Origin: Candidatus Bathyarchaeota archaeon
GTDB taxonomy: Archaea; Thermoproteota; Bathyarchaeia; Bathyarchaeales; Bathycorpusculaceae
Direction of reading: 5' to 3'
DNA: 64,000 nt
Assembly (NCBI GenBank): GCA_026014465.1
Contig: JAOZID010000010.1
Location: forward strand, 1,150,303-1,214,302
Part shown: positions 53,171 through 60,783 of the stretch, piece by piece
Layout of the letters: each line of letters begins with the position of its first letter
Position numbering within the stretch: position 1 is the stretch's first letter
Translations under genes and position numbers: made by a program
Notes under the pieces: model-generated
Told to the model about the DNA's origin: nothing
The model's database searches: none
What the model saw: the letters and a program-made list of their open reading frames with translations, nothing else

Positions 53171-53485
53171 ATGAGTAAAGATCAAGCAATAGGTGGAGCA
53201 ATACTTGTCGTTTGCGTACTCGTCGCCATAGGCTACGTCATAGGTTTATTCTTCTATCAGCCACTCATTGACGCCTTTCCGATGCTAGAGATTGCATCGC
53301 CAGAAACAGTGAGGTACTGGTTTGTGGCTATCCCAGTTTTCGTAGCATTCATAGCGATACTGCTCATCGGCGCTTGGATAGGCTGGACAATGGCAACAAC
53401 ACCCCCGCCAAAACCAATTGAAGAAATAACAACAGAGATGGAAGACAACAGCAGCGCAGCTACAGACGAAAGCACGAAAAAATAA
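53171..53485 (+). CDS. Small membrane protein with two helices
   Basis: A 104-residue protein with two membrane segments (about 8-31 and 52-75) and a polar acidic C-terminus (EEITTEMEDNSSAATDESTKK in part). I do not recognise the family. A TATA-like CCATATAAAG is at about 53135-53144 and GGTGAAC is upstream of the ATG at 53171. It converges with the PhoU/TrkA-C genes. Possibly an accessory subunit of a membrane complex. Confidence 0.7.
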   Translation: MSKDQAIGGAILVVCVLVAIGYVIGLFFYQPLIDAFPMLEIASPETVRYWFVAIPVFVAFIAILLIGAWIGWTMATTPPPKPIEEITTEMEDNSSAATDESTKK

Positions 53486-53585
53486 CTTATTTCCCCCCTT
53501 TAACAATTTTTACCCTTCTAGTTTTTCTATTAAAACCAGCAAGAGCGATTTTTAGCAAACAAAAAAGAGAAAGAGCAAAAAAGGG

Positions 53586-54179
53586 TTATTCGACAGTGCA
53601 GGTTTCACTTGGGGAAGCAAGCTTTTTGAGGTCAGCAACACCCTCAGCGTAACCTGAAGCGATAATGACGTCGCCTTGCTGGATCTTAAAGTCAGGCTTT
53701 GGACGCAAAGTTTTCTCGCCACGTCTAATCGCAAGCACCCACATGCCTGTTTCCTCATCTACACGAGCTTCCTTTAGGGTCTTGCCTACCAAAGAGGAAT
53801 CAGATGTTACGCAGGCTTGGGAAACGGTTTCTTCAGCTTCAGATATGGTGAGTTTGAGTACGGGGTGAGGTTCAATGCCTCTTAAGACGACTTCTGCCAT
53901 TTCGGCTGCGGCGTCAGCGATTCGTTCAGTAGAGAAAGCCAACCTGATTAAGCCTAAGAGTCCTGAGGCGTCGGTTTTTTTGAAGGGAATATTCAAAGCA
54001 AGAAGTTCAAAGTCGGTGTGGAGTTTGTCCATGTACTCTTCAAGCCGCTGAACTTCCTCAGCTAAATCACGACTGTTAAGCAGCAGCGACGAATAAGCCA
54101 AATCCATCATCAACTCAGAAGTATCCTTAAGTTCAGCAAGACGCGCAACGATTTCTTCAAACGCTTCATGTTCAGTCAA
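53586..54179 (-). CDS. PhoU/TrkA-C domain protein 1 (transporter regulatory subunit)
   Basis: A 197-residue protein: a PhoU-like helical domain (about 1-105, with LMMDLAYSSLLLNSRDLAEE) followed by a TrkA-C/RCK-C domain (about 110-190, with DSSLVGKTLKEARVDEETG and GDVIIASGYAEGV). TrkA-C domains bind nucleotides or other ligands and gate cation transporters. It starts 3 bp after its paralogue, and mgtE-like follows upstream on the same strand. It is the last gene of the three-gene cluster. Confidence 0.88.
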   Translation of the reverse strand: MTEHEAFEEIVARLAELKDTSELMMDLAYSSLLLNSRDLAEEVQRLEEYMDKLHTDFELLALNIPFKKTDASGLLGLIRLAFSTERIADAAAEMAEVVLRGIEPHPVLKLTISEAEETVSQACVTSDSSLVGKTLKEARVDEETGMWVLAIRRGEKTLRPKPDFKIQQGDVIIASGYAEGVADLKKLASPSETCTVE

Positions 54180-54182
54180 GAA

Positions 54183-54794
54183 TTATTCCTCCAAAGTGGT
54201 CAGCCGTCCCTCGGCAAGGTCCTTGAATTCTTTGGTTCCTTGAGGTGCCCCCCGAGTTATGAGAATATCACCTGAAAGCAGGATTTCAGAGCCTTTGGGG
54301 TTTATTATCCAGTCGCGGTTGCGGCGTATGGCTATGATGTCAATTCCCATGCGTGCAGCCAAGTCCAGCTCGCTTATGGATTTACCCGATATGACCGAGT
54401 CCACAGTAACTGTGGCTTTCATTAGGCGCTCTTCAACTTTTTCGAAGACCTCGCTGACAATCGGGTGCACGCCAATGTCGTTTTTGACGATGGCGGCTAT
54501 GTCGGCGGCAGCATCAGAGATTTTGTCGGTTACCGAAGCAACCGTGGATACGCCAATTAAGTCTTCAGCGTCTTTGGGGTCGCCTCCTGCAGCAACCATA
54601 ATCTCCAAATCAAGCTGGTAAGCTAAATCGTCAATGTGGCTTTCCAAAACCAAAACATCCTCAGCAAGCTCCTTATCATTAAACAAAGCCGCTGAGTAAG
54701 CCAAATCAATCATAAGCTCAGATAGGTTCTTCATCTCCACGAGAAGTTCGCGGACAGGTATAGGTTTGTACCGTATTCTTTCAAATTGGGGCAT
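54183..54794 (-). CDS. PhoU/TrkA-C domain protein 2 (transporter regulatory subunit)
   Basis: A 203-residue paralogue of the protein at 53586-54179. The N-terminal PhoU domain has LSELMIDLAYSAALFNDKELAEDVL; the C-terminal TrkA-C domain has DSVISGKSISELDLAARMGID and GDILITRGAPQGTKE. The two may form a hetero-oligomer. The AT-rich region before the start contains TATA-like CTTAAATATCCC. Confidence 0.88.
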   Translation of the reverse strand: MPQFERIRYKPIPVRELLVEMKNLSELMIDLAYSAALFNDKELAEDVLVLESHIDDLAYQLDLEIMVAAGGDPKDAEDLIGVSTVASVTDKISDAAADIAAIVKNDIGVHPIVSEVFEKVEERLMKATVTVDSVISGKSISELDLAARMGIDIIAIRRNRDWIINPKGSEILLSGDILITRGAPQGTKEFKDLAEGRLTTLEE

Positions 54795-54851
54795 TCGCTT
54801 AGAATCGCTCCGACGATATTTATTAAACTGGGATATTTAAGTTTACCATCT

Positions 54852-56048
54852 TTAAAGGGCTAATACTACTATGGCAGCCAAGAGAGCACCTGTGGTTATG
54901 GTTGTTGCCAACGCGTTTTGTATGGGAAGGAAAGTGTTGATATCCAAACCTTTTTGGAAGGTCAGCAGGGAAATCGCGTACGAAGTTAATGTGATAAGGG
55001 CTAGGGCTATGGCGTTTGTTATGAGGGTTATGGCAAGGTAGAAGCCCAAGTTGTTTAGGGTGAAAGCTTCAAGCAGGGGTAAAGCCACCAACGCTAAGGC
55101 GGTGAAGAGAACAAGAGACGCAGCCCAAGCGCTTAGGATAGTTTTTAGGTGCCCACCAATCGAGGAAAACTTGGGCCTGAGCATACCCAACGCAAGTTTA
55201 GTGGTTGCCGTTGACCCAATTAACGAAGCTGCCGTAATGCCCAAACCCACAAGCGCAGGATACAAAGCATAGACAACTTTGAGTCCGTTTGCGTTGTTGA
55301 TGGTTTGGAGCAAGGTTCCAGCTACGCCAAATATCAGGGCAACGGTGAGCAGTGCGGGAAGGGATTCGCGGATTGGCTGAACAAAATCCGAGCTGCGCAG
55401 GTTCTTGAAAACAAGGTAGAAAACCAGCAAAATATGCGCCAAGCCAATTGCGCCCATGGTCCAGGTGCCCAAACGGGGGTAAGAGTAAAACAGGGTGAGC
55501 GCGGCAGCGTAGCACAAGGTTATGGCTATGGTTGCGGCTACGGGCATTAGCGAGTACACGGTGACGTCGGGGTCTAAGCCGCGTTTGAAGGAAGCAAAAG
55601 CTACTTTTAGGGTAGCAAACAACACGAGCATGCCCAAGGCCATGGTGGAAAAGACAATTAAGCAAATGGAAGTTAAATCGGCAAAGGCTGCGCCCCACAG
55701 CAGGTAACCAAAAAGCACGAAAACTATGCTTAACGCGGCGCTTGCAACTAAAGTCAAGGCAACTACTGCGGCAAGCAACTTGTAGAAACCTTTGGTGTTT
55801 TTGGAGAACCGCGGATGAATCAGCCCAAGGTGCAGCCCCGTGACTAAGCGGTCAGTAAGCAAGCCCTCCAGCACACTTTTCGCGCCAATAACGCCTGGGT
55901 ACAACGCAACCGCCCACGGGTAAGCCTGAAAAACTTCAAGCTGAGAAATCAAAACAAAACCCGCAATCAACCCTAACACGTCAAAAGCATAAGCTGAAAA
56001 AGCCTCTTTTAACGCATTAAATAACCGGGAGTTGCTAGCATGCGTCAT
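54852..56048 (-). CDS. MgtE/SLC41-type divalent cation transporter
   Basis: A 398-residue membrane protein with about ten hydrophobic segments in two related halves. The first contains YPGVIGAKSVLEGLL and GLDPDVTVYSLMPVAATI; the second has YPALVGLGITAASLIG and GLDINTFLPIQNALATTI. These are the MgtE core motifs duplicated, as in SLC41 and archaeal relatives, which carry Mg2+. The N-terminal CBS domains of bacterial MgtE are absent. The two adjacent PhoU/TrkA-C genes are plausible sensors. A leader of about 100 nt precedes the ATG. Confidence 0.88.
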   Translation of the reverse strand: MTHASNSRLFNALKEAFSAYAFDVLGLIAGFVLISQLEVFQAYPWAVALYPGVIGAKSVLEGLLTDRLVTGLHLGLIHPRFSKNTKGFYKLLAAVVALTLVASAALSIVFVLFGYLLWGAAFADLTSICLIVFSTMALGMLVLFATLKVAFASFKRGLDPDVTVYSLMPVAATIAITLCYAAALTLFYSYPRLGTWTMGAIGLAHILLVFYLVFKNLRSSDFVQPIRESLPALLTVALIFGVAGTLLQTINNANGLKVVYALYPALVGLGITAASLIGSTATTKLALGMLRPKFSSIGGHLKTILSAWAASLVLFTALALVALPLLEAFTLNNLGFYLAITLITNAIALALITLTSYAISLLTFQKGLDINTFLPIQNALATTITTGALLAAIVVLAL

Positions 56049-56178
56049 TCAAAGTTGCCTCCAACAGAAGGGCACGAGAAGACACGTACTCAATGAATGC
56101 AACGGGGAACTTGGTTGCCAGCACCACTTCAGCAGCTGCCCTGAATTCTAAAAGGGTTGAAACCCGTTATTTAAATAG
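56049..56178 (-). promoter_or_regulatory. Promoter and 100-nt leader of the MgtE-type gene
   Basis: TATA box GCTATTTAAATA is at 56169-56180 on the leftward strand, so the transcript starts near 56147 and the leader is about 99 nt. It contains GGGTT-TC-AACCC and GCAAC paired with GTTGC around CAAGTTCCCC, and GGAGG before the ATG. A leader of this length upstream of a magnesium transporter might be a sensor, but no known riboswitch is recognised. Confidence 0.5.
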
Positions 56179-56251
56179 CTTTCTAAAACCTGCCCACTTG
56201 ACAGAAGATTTAAAGAAAAAAGCACGCAGCCACCCGTTTTTCCCCAACAGG

Positions 56252-58345
56252 TTACGGTTTGGGCTTTTTAGGGGGCTGGTAGACGCACCAGGGGTCTTCT
56301 GCGAGGTAGTTGCCTTTTATGTTAGCGGGTTCGTGCAGGTCTCCGCAGTAGTCGATGAAGTCGCTTGATAGTCCGTAGGCGCGGGCGCGGCATCCTCCGC
56401 AGACGACTTTGTGGTCGCATTCGCCGCATTTGCCTTCTAGTTTGCTGGGGTCACGAAGAGCCTGAAAAACTTCATTGCCAAACCAGATGTCCTTAAACGA
56501 GGTTTCACGTATGTTGCCCAGCTTCACGGGCAGGTAGGGGCAGGGGGTTACATCGCCGTTGGTGTAGATGCGACAGTAGTGGAGTCCTGCGAGGCAGCCG
56601 CGTATCCATTGACGCATGTCCAGGTGCATGTCTTTGGCGATGCGCATGAACTGTGGTGCGCAGGAGGGGCGTACGTTTAGTTTGTGGTTTTTGGTTTTGG
56701 CGAAGGTGCCTTTTATCATGTCCTCGTACATGGCAGGGGATATGTCGGCGATTTTTGCTCCTCGCCCCGTAGGCACAAGGAAGAACAAGTGGAAGTTTTC
56801 TACGCCCAAGCTTTCAGCTAGGGAGAGTATGTCGTCGATTTCGTCATAGTTTTGCATGGTTAAGGTGGTGTTAACCTGTACGAGTACGTCGTTTTCCCTT
56901 AGCGCCTTGATGGCGTCTACGGCTTTTTGCCATGCACCTTCTACGCCTCGGAATTCGTCGTGCTTTTCGGGAACAGAGCTGTCAAGGCTTATGGATACGG
57001 TTTTGATGCCAGCGTCCTTGAGTTGCTTGGCGACCTGCGGGGTAATTAGGCTGCCGTTGCTTCCCATGCCCATGCGCAGACCCTTTTGGGTTCCGTAGCG
57101 GATGATTTCGTAAATGTCTTTTCGCAGGAGGGGTTCGCCGCCGCTGAGAATAAGCATAGGTCGACTCACCTGGGTTATCTGGTCAATGAGGTCTTTGGCT
57201 TGCTGCGTATCCAACTCGTCTGCGGGTTTTTCTGGGGAGGCGTTGATGTAGCAGTGGGAGCATTTCATGTTGCATTCGCGGGTGACGTTCCAGGAGAGGA
57301 TGAGGGGGACGTATTTTTCGGTGTTTGTGGCTTTGGGGGAGTGCCCGATTTTGAGGTGGAAGTTGCATTTGCCGTCGGTTGCCATGCGTTGGGGCTGTGT
57401 TAGGGTGAAGGGAAAGGGCATTACGTTTTCGAGCATGGCTTTGGCGTGGGCAAAACAAAAGTGGCGGCAAAACAGCGAGGTGACCTCGTCGGGTATGTTG
57501 AGGTCTTCTCCGATGTATTTGTGACCGCCGTAGATGGGGCAGTTGAGGAATTGCATGTCGCCGTCCAAGTTTTCCATGTTCATGACGTATTTGATGTAGT
57601 GGTCGCTAAGCATGACGGACTGAAGCTTTTCTCTGCGCAGTCCCACTTTTAAAGTGACGTCAAGGGCGATGCTGACGGTTTCTTGACCAAACTTTTCTTG
57701 GACTTTAGCCATAGCCTCACTTACGCGTTCAACACCCAACGCCTTGGCGAACTCGCCCAAGTTCAATATGCCGCGGATGGTTTCGTATTCTTGGCGAAGG
57801 CGAGTTTGGGCTATGTGTTTTGTCCATTCCTCAAAAAGCGCTTCAAGCTCAGCGTTCAACGCAGAATCGTTGCTGCTTAGCCGTTGGGATAAGGCTTCAG
57901 TTTTTTTGTTCAAACCAAGAAACAAGTCAATTTTCTCTTGGGAGGTCAAGTTTTTTTGGGCTGCAACCTCATCGGCGTCTACGCTTACGGGCGCAGCATC
58001 TTTTAGAAGGTCATTGAGGTCCAAGGCAAAGTCGCCGTAAAAACGCTTCAACTCCGCAGCAATGTCAGGGGCGGGAACGTTGAGTTCTTTTAGCAGAACA
58101 CTGGTTTCGGTTTCCATTTTGGTAACCATAGCCATGTGGTACAGCAACGACCCGACCATTCCAGGTTCAGAGTTTTTGCCCGAGGGGACGCCGTAGTAGA
58201 TTTCTTGGAAGAGGCGTTTGGCTTCGTCAAAGTTTTGCTGTGAGAGGTTTGCTAGGAGTAGATTTTGTTTTTCGCGTCTTTGTTGCAGAAGAAGCGCCCA
58301 TTTGTGGCAGTGTCTTTGGTCGTATTTTGTTGCCGACATGTCCAC
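56252..58345 (-). CDS. Radical SAM/SPASM protein with large N-terminal metal-binding domain
   Basis: A 697-residue protein. Residues 1-260 are mostly helical; 265-330 hold a cysteine-rich region (NCPIYGGHKY at 268-277, LFCRHFCFAH at 291-300, KCNFHLKI at 326-333). The radical SAM domain follows with CNMKCSHC at 358-365 and GGEPLLRKD, and a C-terminal SPASM region with CGECDHKVVCGGCRARA and EDPWC. The C-terminal part resembles heme synthase AhbD, NirJ and related tetrapyrrole enzymes. The fused N-terminal half recalls DUF6125-type cysteine domains and is unusual. A GTG at 58345 or ATG at 58339 is the start. Substrate unknown. Confidence 0.82.
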   Translation of the reverse strand: MDMSATKYDQRHCHKWALLLQQRREKQNLLLANLSQQNFDEAKRLFQEIYYGVPSGKNSEPGMVGSLLYHMAMVTKMETETSVLLKELNVPAPDIAAELKRFYGDFALDLNDLLKDAAPVSVDADEVAAQKNLTSQEKIDLFLGLNKKTEALSQRLSSNDSALNAELEALFEEWTKHIAQTRLRQEYETIRGILNLGEFAKALGVERVSEAMAKVQEKFGQETVSIALDVTLKVGLRREKLQSVMLSDHYIKYVMNMENLDGDMQFLNCPIYGGHKYIGEDLNIPDEVTSLFCRHFCFAHAKAMLENVMPFPFTLTQPQRMATDGKCNFHLKIGHSPKATNTEKYVPLILSWNVTRECNMKCSHCYINASPEKPADELDTQQAKDLIDQITQVSRPMLILSGGEPLLRKDIYEIIRYGTQKGLRMGMGSNGSLITPQVAKQLKDAGIKTVSISLDSSVPEKHDEFRGVEGAWQKAVDAIKALRENDVLVQVNTTLTMQNYDEIDDILSLAESLGVENFHLFFLVPTGRGAKIADISPAMYEDMIKGTFAKTKNHKLNVRPSCAPQFMRIAKDMHLDMRQWIRGCLAGLHYCRIYTNGDVTPCPYLPVKLGNIRETSFKDIWFGNEVFQALRDPSKLEGKCGECDHKVVCGGCRARAYGLSSDFIDYCGDLHEPANIKGNYLAEDPWCVYQPPKKPKP

Positions 58346-58487
58346 CAGCTTAGAAGCTATACACTTTGTTGCTTAGTAAAAACGTAGCGGTTTCTTGTCA
58401 AACAAGCAAACATTTCGTGCAGGAGCAGATACACATGAGCAGATAAGCTATTAAGAGGGACAAAACACTCATACGGTTACCTAGCAG

Positions 58488-58817
58488 GTGAAAAAGTTGA
58501 GTTACGATTTAATTTATGCCCTCGTTGGATTTTTGATTATGTTTGGAATTCTTGTTGGCATAGGAATCAATCAGCCACGGGGGGTAAGCGTTAAAACATG
58601 GTGTTATGGGTACCTAGCCATTTCAGTAGGCTTTGATGTGCTCGTAGTAATCGCGCTGATAGGAGCAGCCGAATACACATGGCTCACCAACCTCCTTCTC
58701 GGACTCGCAGCAGGAGCAGCCACAGGACTAGGCTTCCACGTCGCACACCACATCTCCGAAGAAGACGAACACGACCACAACCACGACAACAAACAAAAAT
58801 CAATGTTCGGCTTCTAA
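58488..58817 (+). CDS. Small membrane protein with His/Asp-rich tail
   Basis: A 109-residue protein with three membrane segments (about 7-26, 40-62, 66-86) and a C-terminus EEDEHDHNHDNK that looks like a metal-binding tail. I do not recognise a family. GTG at 58488 is the start; a TATA-like CTATTAAGAGG is 35 bp upstream, so the leader is very short. It is divergent from the radical SAM gene and converges with the transporter operon, so a role in metal trafficking would fit but is inference. Confidence 0.7.
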   Translation: MKKLSYDLIYALVGFLIMFGILVGIGINQPRGVSVKTWCYGYLAISVGFDVLVVIALIGAAEYTWLTNLLLGLAAGAATGLGFHVAHHISEEDEHDHNHDNKQKSMFGF

Positions 58818-58870
58818 AAACCAACCACCCACCTCTTCACTTTTTCCAACCCCAAACCCAAACACCAACC

Positions 58871-58923
58871 TATTAGGTTCCAAATTTTAATTCTATGCAG
58901 AAACCATAGGGGAGGGGGTCGAA
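58871..58923 (-). repeat. 55-bp intergenic repeat element, copy B
   Basis: Reverse-complement copy of the element at 20431-20485. In its own orientation it reads GACCCCCTCCCC, then TATGGTTTCTGCATAGAATT, ending TTTGGAACCTAATA. It can fold as CTATG-GTTTCTG-CATAG; the substitutions in copy A break two of these pairs, so the hairpin is not conserved. As with copy A it lies between convergent genes. Confidence 0.8.
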
Positions 58924-58966
58924 TCCCTCTTTGGCAGTGTAGTTTTGGTTGTTGGGAACCTTTGTT

Positions 58967-59722
58967 TTAGAGGGGGATGATTATGGGGCGTCCCATGTAG
59001 TTGGCTACGTTGACGGGGAGGTTGTAGACGGCTTCGATGTTTTGTGGGGTGATGACTTCGTGGTTGCCTGCGGCGAAGATTTTTCCGTTTTTGAGCATGA
59101 TGAAGCTGTCGGCGTACTGCATGGCGAGGTTGATGTCGTGCATGGTCATGATGGCGGTTAGGTCGTTTTGTTTGACGACTTCGACAAGCGCGTTCATGAT
59201 GCGGTGTTGGTTGCACAGGTCTAGGCTGCTGGTGGGTTCGTCAAGAAGCAGGACTTTGGGTTCTTGAACAAGGGCACGGGCGATTTGGACTTTTTGCAGT
59301 TCGCCGCCGCTTATTTCGTCAATGTATTTTAGGGAAAGCTCAGAGAGTCCAAGGCGGTTTATGGCGTCTTTGGTTATTTGCAGGTCTTTTTTGGAGACGT
59401 CCCAGGTGATGTGGGGTTTTCTGCCCAGTAGCACGGAGTCGAAAACGGTGACTTTGGAAACTTCGGCGCGTTGGGGTACGTAGCCTAGGCGTTTTGCCAT
59501 TTCAGTTCGTGAGAGCCGCTGGATTTCTTCGCCATCCACCAGCACCGTTCCTGTTTTTGCTTTCAAAAGCCCGTTTATGCATTTGAGCAATGTGGATTTG
59601 CCTACGCCGTTTGGTCCTAGAATGGCTAGGATTTGGTGGACGCCTACGTTCATTTGGATATCTTGGAGCACGGGTGCGCCGTTTTTGTACGAGAATTCTA
59701 CATCTTGCACTTTTAGTTTCAT
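58967..59722 (-). CDS. Iron/cobalamin-type ABC transporter ATPase (FecE/BtuD)
   Basis: Hydrolyses ATP for uptake of a metal chelate, heme or cobalamin. ATG at 59722 overlaps the permease stop by ATGA. The 251-residue protein has Walker A GPNGVGKST, the LGYVPQRAE Q-loop region, signature ISGGELQKVQIAR, Walker B VLLLDEPTSSLD and the H-loop MTMHDINLAMQYADS. These fit the FecE/BtuD group. The apparent upstream extension of the frame is a shadow of the permease gene. Confidence 0.93.
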   Translation of the reverse strand: MKLKVQDVEFSYKNGAPVLQDIQMNVGVHQILAILGPNGVGKSTLLKCINGLLKAKTGTVLVDGEEIQRLSRTEMAKRLGYVPQRAEVSKVTVFDSVLLGRKPHITWDVSKKDLQITKDAINRLGLSELSLKYIDEISGGELQKVQIARALVQEPKVLLLDEPTSSLDLCNQHRIMNALVEVVKQNDLTAIMTMHDINLAMQYADSFIMLKNGKIFAAGNHEVITPQNIEAVYNLPVNVANYMGRPIIIPL

Positions 59723-60783
59723 TTGCGATACCCCCGAATTAGTACATACAAGAACAGTGGTCCGCCCAAAAACGCGGTTATGACACCTACGGGAAGAACC
59801 AGTGGGGAGAGTATGGTTCGGGCTAATGTGTCGGAAGCAACTAGGATAAGGGCGCCGCCTATGGCGGAGGCGGGGATTACGAAGCGGTTGTCTGAGCCGA
59901 TGACTCTTCGTACCATGTGTGGAGCAAGCAAGCCTACAAAGCCAATTACTCCCATTAACGAGACAATTAAAGCTGCAATTAGCGAGGAGAGGACCATGCC
60001 TACGATTATGTGGCGGTTCACGTTTACGCCTAGGCTGTTTGCCGTGTCTATGCCCGCGTCTAAAGCGTTGTATGTCCAACGGTTATAGAGGAAGAACAAG
60101 AACACAGGCACCGAAACCGCCACGATTAAGATGAGGTTATCCCAGGTTATGCGGCTTAAGTCACCAAAGGTCCAGTACACAATAGAGGCGATTTGTACGT
60201 CGCTGGCAAAGTACTGAATAGCTGTTAACCCCGCCGCGAATATGGAGCCCATGACTACGCCTGAGAGCACGATAGCTTCAGCAGAAACCCTAGTGAGCCT
60301 TGAGAGAACCAAAATCACCGCTGTGGAAACTAGGGAGAAGCCAAAGGCGCAAATGGTGACTATGTATTGGTTGTTTACTATGACCGCGTCGCGTGAGGCG
60401 CTGAAAAGTGAGCCTGCACCTAAAACGACGATGGCGAAGGCGGCGCCGAAGGCAGAGGCTTGGCTAAGACCCAGCGTGTAGGGTTCGCTCAACGGGTTTT
60501 TTAGCAGGCACTGCATCACAGCGCCCGAAACGGCTAGCATGGCACCTGCGACCACGGCGACAAGCACGCGGGGCAATCTGATGCTCCAGACGATGCCGCT
60601 TTGATTTATGATTTGGGTGAGAACTTCGGGAACGGACAGGTCAGCTGAGCCGATGGACAGCGCTAGCAGCACACACAAAACCAAAACGACCGCGCAGGCA
60701 ACAATGAAAAGCACCTTCTTGCCAATGTATTTGGAGTAGTCAGGTGTGTTGTCTTGCGCAGAAAAAGCTTTGGGGTCTGACAT
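59719..60783 (-). CDS. Iron/cobalamin-type ABC transporter permease (FecCD family)
   Basis: Forms the membrane channel. The 354-residue protein has about nine to ten membrane segments and FecCD landmarks: SIRLPRVLVAVVAGAMLAVSG in parts, NPLSEPYTLGLSQASAFGAA in parts, GVIGFVGLLAPHMVRRVIG in parts and the C-terminal GVITAFLGGPLFLYVL. The TAATG overlap joins it to the methyltransferase gene upstream. Confidence 0.95.
   Translation of the reverse strand: MSDPKAFSAQDNTPDYSKYIGKKVLFIVACAVVLVLCVLLALSIGSADLSVPEVLTQIINQSGIVWSIRLPRVLVAVVAGAMLAVSGAVMQCLLKNPLSEPYTLGLSQASAFGAAFAIVVLGAGSLFSASRDAVIVNNQYIVTICAFGFSLVSTAVILVLSRLTRVSAEAIVLSGVVMGSIFAAGLTAIQYFASDVQIASIVYWTFGDLSRITWDNLILIVAVSVPVFLFFLYNRWTYNALDAGIDTANSLGVNVNRHIIVGMVLSSLIAALIVSLMGVIGFVGLLAPHMVRRVIGSDNRFVIPASAIGGALILVASDTLARTILSPLVLPVGVITAFLGGPLFLYVLIRGYRK

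Noticed and set aside
56093-56368. Rightward frame of 91 codons overlapping the end of the radical SAM gene.
   Set aside because: It crosses the mgtE-type promoter and leader in antisense and then the end of a conserved gene; no ribosome site.
58890-58935. T-arm-like GGTCGAATCCC near 58917-58927.
   Set aside because: The stem and loop lengths are wrong for a tRNA and no other arms are present; the stretch is part of the repeat element.
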